Assembly: GCF_900090325.1 (NCBI RefSeq)
Contig: NZ_FMHW01000002.1
Location: forward strand, 6,635,001 to 6,699,000
Reading direction: 5' to 3'
Length of the DNA: 64,000 bases
Source of the DNA: Micromonospora pallida
Lineage (GTDB): Bacteria > Actinomycetota > Actinomycetes > Mycobacteriales > Micromonosporaceae
Below are positions 61,621 to 64,000 of the stretch, piece after piece. Every line of letters begins with the position of its first letter. Within the stretch, counting starts at the first letter, position 1. Under the pieces are notes generated by a model, which saw only the letters and a list, made by a program, of their open reading frames with translations, was not told where the DNA came from and ran no database searches. The position numbers and the translations under genes are program-made.

Positions 61621-64000
61621 TCAGTCGTCGTCGACGACGGTGCCGAAGGCGATCGGGTCGGCCAGGTCCAGGCCCGGCACACCGGCCACCACGAGGGCGA
61701 ACTTCTCGTCCGACTCCCGCTTTCGGTCACCCTGGACGGCCACCGTGAACTCGGCCGACGTCTGTCCGGCGGCGAGCGTCTGGCAGCCGGCGTACGGCGT
61801 GAAGTCCTGCCCGGAGCGGGCGGTCACGCCGAGCGTGGCGGCGCAGAGCACGACCGGCCGGGACAGCGGCCGGGAGACCGTGACCGTGAAGGTGGCCGCG
61901 GTGTCGCCCTTGTCCCCCTCGGTGACCGTGACGTCGGCGACGCTCAGCGAGGCGCGCGAGCGGAACCGGGCCACCTGCGGGTCGTGGTCGCTGGAGCCCC
62001 GCGAGCCGTCCCCGGCGTGCTCCGCCGGCCAGTCCGCGTTGATGTGCGCCGCCCGCACCTGCACCAGGTCGGCGTGCAGGGTCTCGTTTACGAACAGGTG
62101 GTCCAGCGTCTGCGCGTGCCCCTCGAAGCTGTACGAGTAGGCCGACGACGGCACGTCCGCGACCAGGTCGTCCCAGAGGTTGCGCAGACCCGCCTCGTAC
62201 AGCGGGCCGAGCTGGTCCGACGGGGTCGGGTCAGCCGCCGTGGCGATCGGGTCGTCAGGGCGGGGGAAGACGTTCAGGTCGCCGCCGTACACCACCCGGG
62301 CGTGCGGGTCGGACGCCTCGATCGCGGTGACGATCGCCGCGCCGTACCGGGCCTGCTCGGTCCGCTGCCCGACCCGGCTGTCCGGCCCGGACGAGTAGTG
62401 GTTGCTCAGCGCCCACAGGGTGTACGACTCCGCGCCGCCCGGGGTGGCCCGCACCGTGAACTTCGCGAGCTGCGGAGCCCGGGTGAAGACGTCGTCGCCG
62501 TCCTTGCCGGTGGAGGTGTCGACGTCCGGCGGCAGCACCGCGTTGAGCGACTTCGGGTTCTGTACGTCCGCGTTGGACGGCAGCCCCGCCGACCGGTACT
62601 GCACTGTCGGGTTGGCGCCGAGCAGCGGGTCGGTGGCGGTCGCCTCGGCCAGCGAGAGCCGGTCGGTGCGGTAGAGGAAGCCGGAGACGATGCCCCGGTC
62701 GTCCGCGCCGGTCCGGTCGTACGCGGCGGCGTAGGCCGGGCCACCGGCGGCGGCCACCGCCAGGGTCAACTCCTGGAGGGTGTCCGGCGCGCCGTCGGCG
62801 TTGTCGGTGTCGCCGCAGACCAGCTCGCCCCCGGAGACGGTGCAGATGTCCTGGTCCTCGGCCTCCTGCACGAGGATCAGGTCCGGTGCGTGCAGGTCGG
62901 TGACGATCTGGTCGGCGAGCGCGGTCAGGTGCTCGCGGTAGTCGGCCTCGCTCGCCGGCACGTAGTCGAACGGCGGCCGGACGCCGGTGCAGCCGGCGTT
63001 GCCGGTGAAGTCACAGCCGTCGAACGGGTCGTCCCGGTAGTCGTACAGGTTCTCCACGTTGTACGCGGCGATCGCGATCTCCTCGGACCGCTTGGCCGGC
63101 TGCGGCGGGTTGTTCTTCGACGGGTCGGCCCCGGCGGCGAAGGCCGCCTGCTCGACCTGGACCCCGTACTTCTCGAACGAGTAGTAGAGGGCGCCGTACG
63201 CGTCCTCGCTCAGGGTGTCGAAGGTCTTCGCCGGCGGCAGCAGCGCGGTGCTGTCCCCGGCGGTGGCCTTCACGCCCATGCTGCCCAGCATGATCCGCTG
63301 GCCGTTGCCGTCGTCGAAGAGCCGGGTCGGGTCGTTGTCCAGCGGGTGCGTGTCCCGGAACACCCGGCGGGCGTACGGGTCGGTGCGGTCCAGCAGCGGG
63401 TCGTCGCGGTCGACCAGCCAGGTCTCGCCGTCCATGGTGGACGGGAAGACGGCCCGCCCGCTCACCGCGCCGCTGCCGGCGCGGACCCGCAGTCGGGCAC
63501 CCTCGTGCCGCTCCCAGAACCGCCCGGCGGCGGCCAGGTCGGCCGGGGGCACCGCGTCGGTGACCGCCACGACGCTGTCCACGTCCAGCCCGGAGGTGAT
63601 CGTGCGGGCCAGCGAGGCGGAGGAGAGCTGGGTCATGTTGAAGTGCTCGGACACCCGGGCCCGGACGACCACCTCGTCACCGACCGTCGGCACGTAGCCG
63701 CCGATCAGCGAGCTGAAGTTGCCCATGAAGACGAAGATGCCGTCCGAGGAGGTCGGGTCGCCGTCGGTGGCGTCCGCGCGGCTCTGGAGGAAGAAGCCGT
63801 GCTGGTCGGCCCCGGCCGAGGTACGCGCCAGGGTGCGCTGGGTGACCACGCCCCGGACGTCGTACAGCGTGCTGCTGGTGCCGTTGCCGGAGGCCGGCGC
63901 GAGCGGGGAGCGGTCGGCCGGGCCGGACTCGGCATCGGTGGTCGGGCCCTGCACCTCGCCGACGGTCAGCTCGCGGGTGACCGTCACGGCCAGCGTGCAG
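61621..64000 (-). CDS. ExeM/NucH-like extracellular nuclease, 5' end missing
   Basis: The frame is open to the window end; 792 residues are visible. An OB-fold-like lamin/nuclease N-terminal region (GVVTQRTLARTSAGADQHGF) precedes an endonuclease/exonuclease/phosphatase domain: IAAYNVENLYD, LVQEAEDQD, YGGDLNVFPRPDD and SSDHDPQVARF carry the metal and catalytic residues. A C-terminal Calx-beta repeat follows (SVADVTVTEGDKGDTAATF). Probably secreted DNA/RNA degradation for phosphate; no export signal is visible because the start is outside. Confidence 0.9.
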   Translation of the reverse strand, partial: CTLAVTVTRELTVGEVQGPTTDAESGPADRSPLAPASGNGTSSTLYDVRGVVTQRTLARTSAGADQHGFFLQSRADATDGDPTSSDGIFVFMGNFSSLIGGYVPTVGDEVVVRARVSEHFNMTQLSSASLARTITSGLDVDSVVAVTDAVPPADLAAAGRFWERHEGARLRVRAGSGAVSGRAVFPSTMDGETWLVDRDDPLLDRTDPYARRVFRDTHPLDNDPTRLFDDGNGQRIMLGSMGVKATAGDSTALLPPAKTFDTLSEDAYGALYYSFEKYGVQVEQAAFAAGADPSKNNPPQPAKRSEEIAIAAYNVENLYDYRDDPFDGCDFTGNAGCTGVRPPFDYVPASEADYREHLTALADQIVTDLHAPDLILVQEAEDQDICTVSGGELVCGDTDNADGAPDTLQELTLAVAAAGGPAYAAAYDRTGADDRGIVSGFLYRTDRLSLAEATATDPLLGANPTVQYRSAGLPSNADVQNPKSLNAVLPPDVDTSTGKDGDDVFTRAPQLAKFTVRATPGGAESYTLWALSNHYSSGPDSRVGQRTEQARYGAAIVTAIEASDPHARVVYGGDLNVFPRPDDPIATAADPTPSDQLGPLYEAGLRNLWDDLVADVPSSAYSYSFEGHAQTLDHLFVNETLHADLVQVRAAHINADWPAEHAGDGSRGSSDHDPQVARFRSRASLSVADVTVTEGDKGDTAATFTVTVSRPLSRPVVLCAATLGVTARSGQDFTPYAGCQTLAAGQTSAEFTVAVQGDRKRESDEKFALVVAGVPGLDLADPIAFGTVVDDD

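Overview
The window is about 73% GC by eye, uses GTG starts freely and has strong GC3 bias. Its genes include mycothiol synthesis (mshA), a mycothiol-type DinB-fold isomerase, a BldN-type sigma factor and Rex next to hem genes. This points to a spore-forming, filamentous actinomycete, most likely of the Micromonosporaceae (Micromonospora or a close relative). The species cannot be fixed from the sequence.

Backbone. Much of the window is an old actinobacterial block whose order matches M. tuberculosis Rv0475-Rv0512 as I know it: HbhA-like protein, DUF2516, murB, SDR, mshA, ybjN, gpmA, (phoU) senX3-regX3, the Rv0495c-like protein, Ppx/GppA, a TIM-barrel isomerase, a small HTH protein, the 33-residue ribosomal protein bS22, an epimerase, an acyltransferase, a SerB1-like HAD, glutaredoxin, and hemA-hemC-hemD-hemB. 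The bldN-rsbN-like pair and rex-hemACDB also match the Streptomyces order.

Accessory inserts. 0.95-14.3 kb: a frameshifted hydrolase, SDR/WYL pair, a partly deleted ABC transporter/two-component locus, EI24 and macro-domain proteins, a GNAT, and a complete beta-glucoside uptake operon (binding protein, two permeases, GH1 glucosidase, LacI) with two palindromic operators. 26.9-33.4 kb: a CitA/CitB-type two-component system divergent from a tctCBA tricarboxylate transporter, with a universal stress protein and an RraA-type aldolase. 36.3-40.3 kb: CGNR protein, ATP-grasp/lipoprotein pair, proline dehydrogenase and PadR. 43.7-45.8 kb: two exported proteins of unknown role. 52.2-54.2 kb: a LuxR-type two-component pair. 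60.4-64 kb: an exported M23 peptidase and an exported nuclease.

Regulation seen directly: a Rex operator over the rex promoter, PHO-box-like repeats between phoU and senX3, LacI operators before the sugar operon, and a set of at least twelve genes whose -10 hexamer ends 6-8 nt before the start codon, which predicts leaderless mRNAs.

Non-coding structure is rich. There are two families of dispersed hairpins, one of which sits between three convergent gene pairs; a tandem C-loop RNA resembling 6C; twin terminators behind the two exported-enzyme genes; and tandem repeats that begin at, or copy, the stop-codon region of the upstream gene in at least six places. Three genes carry an apparent one-base loss in a G/C run, which may be real or may be sequencing error.
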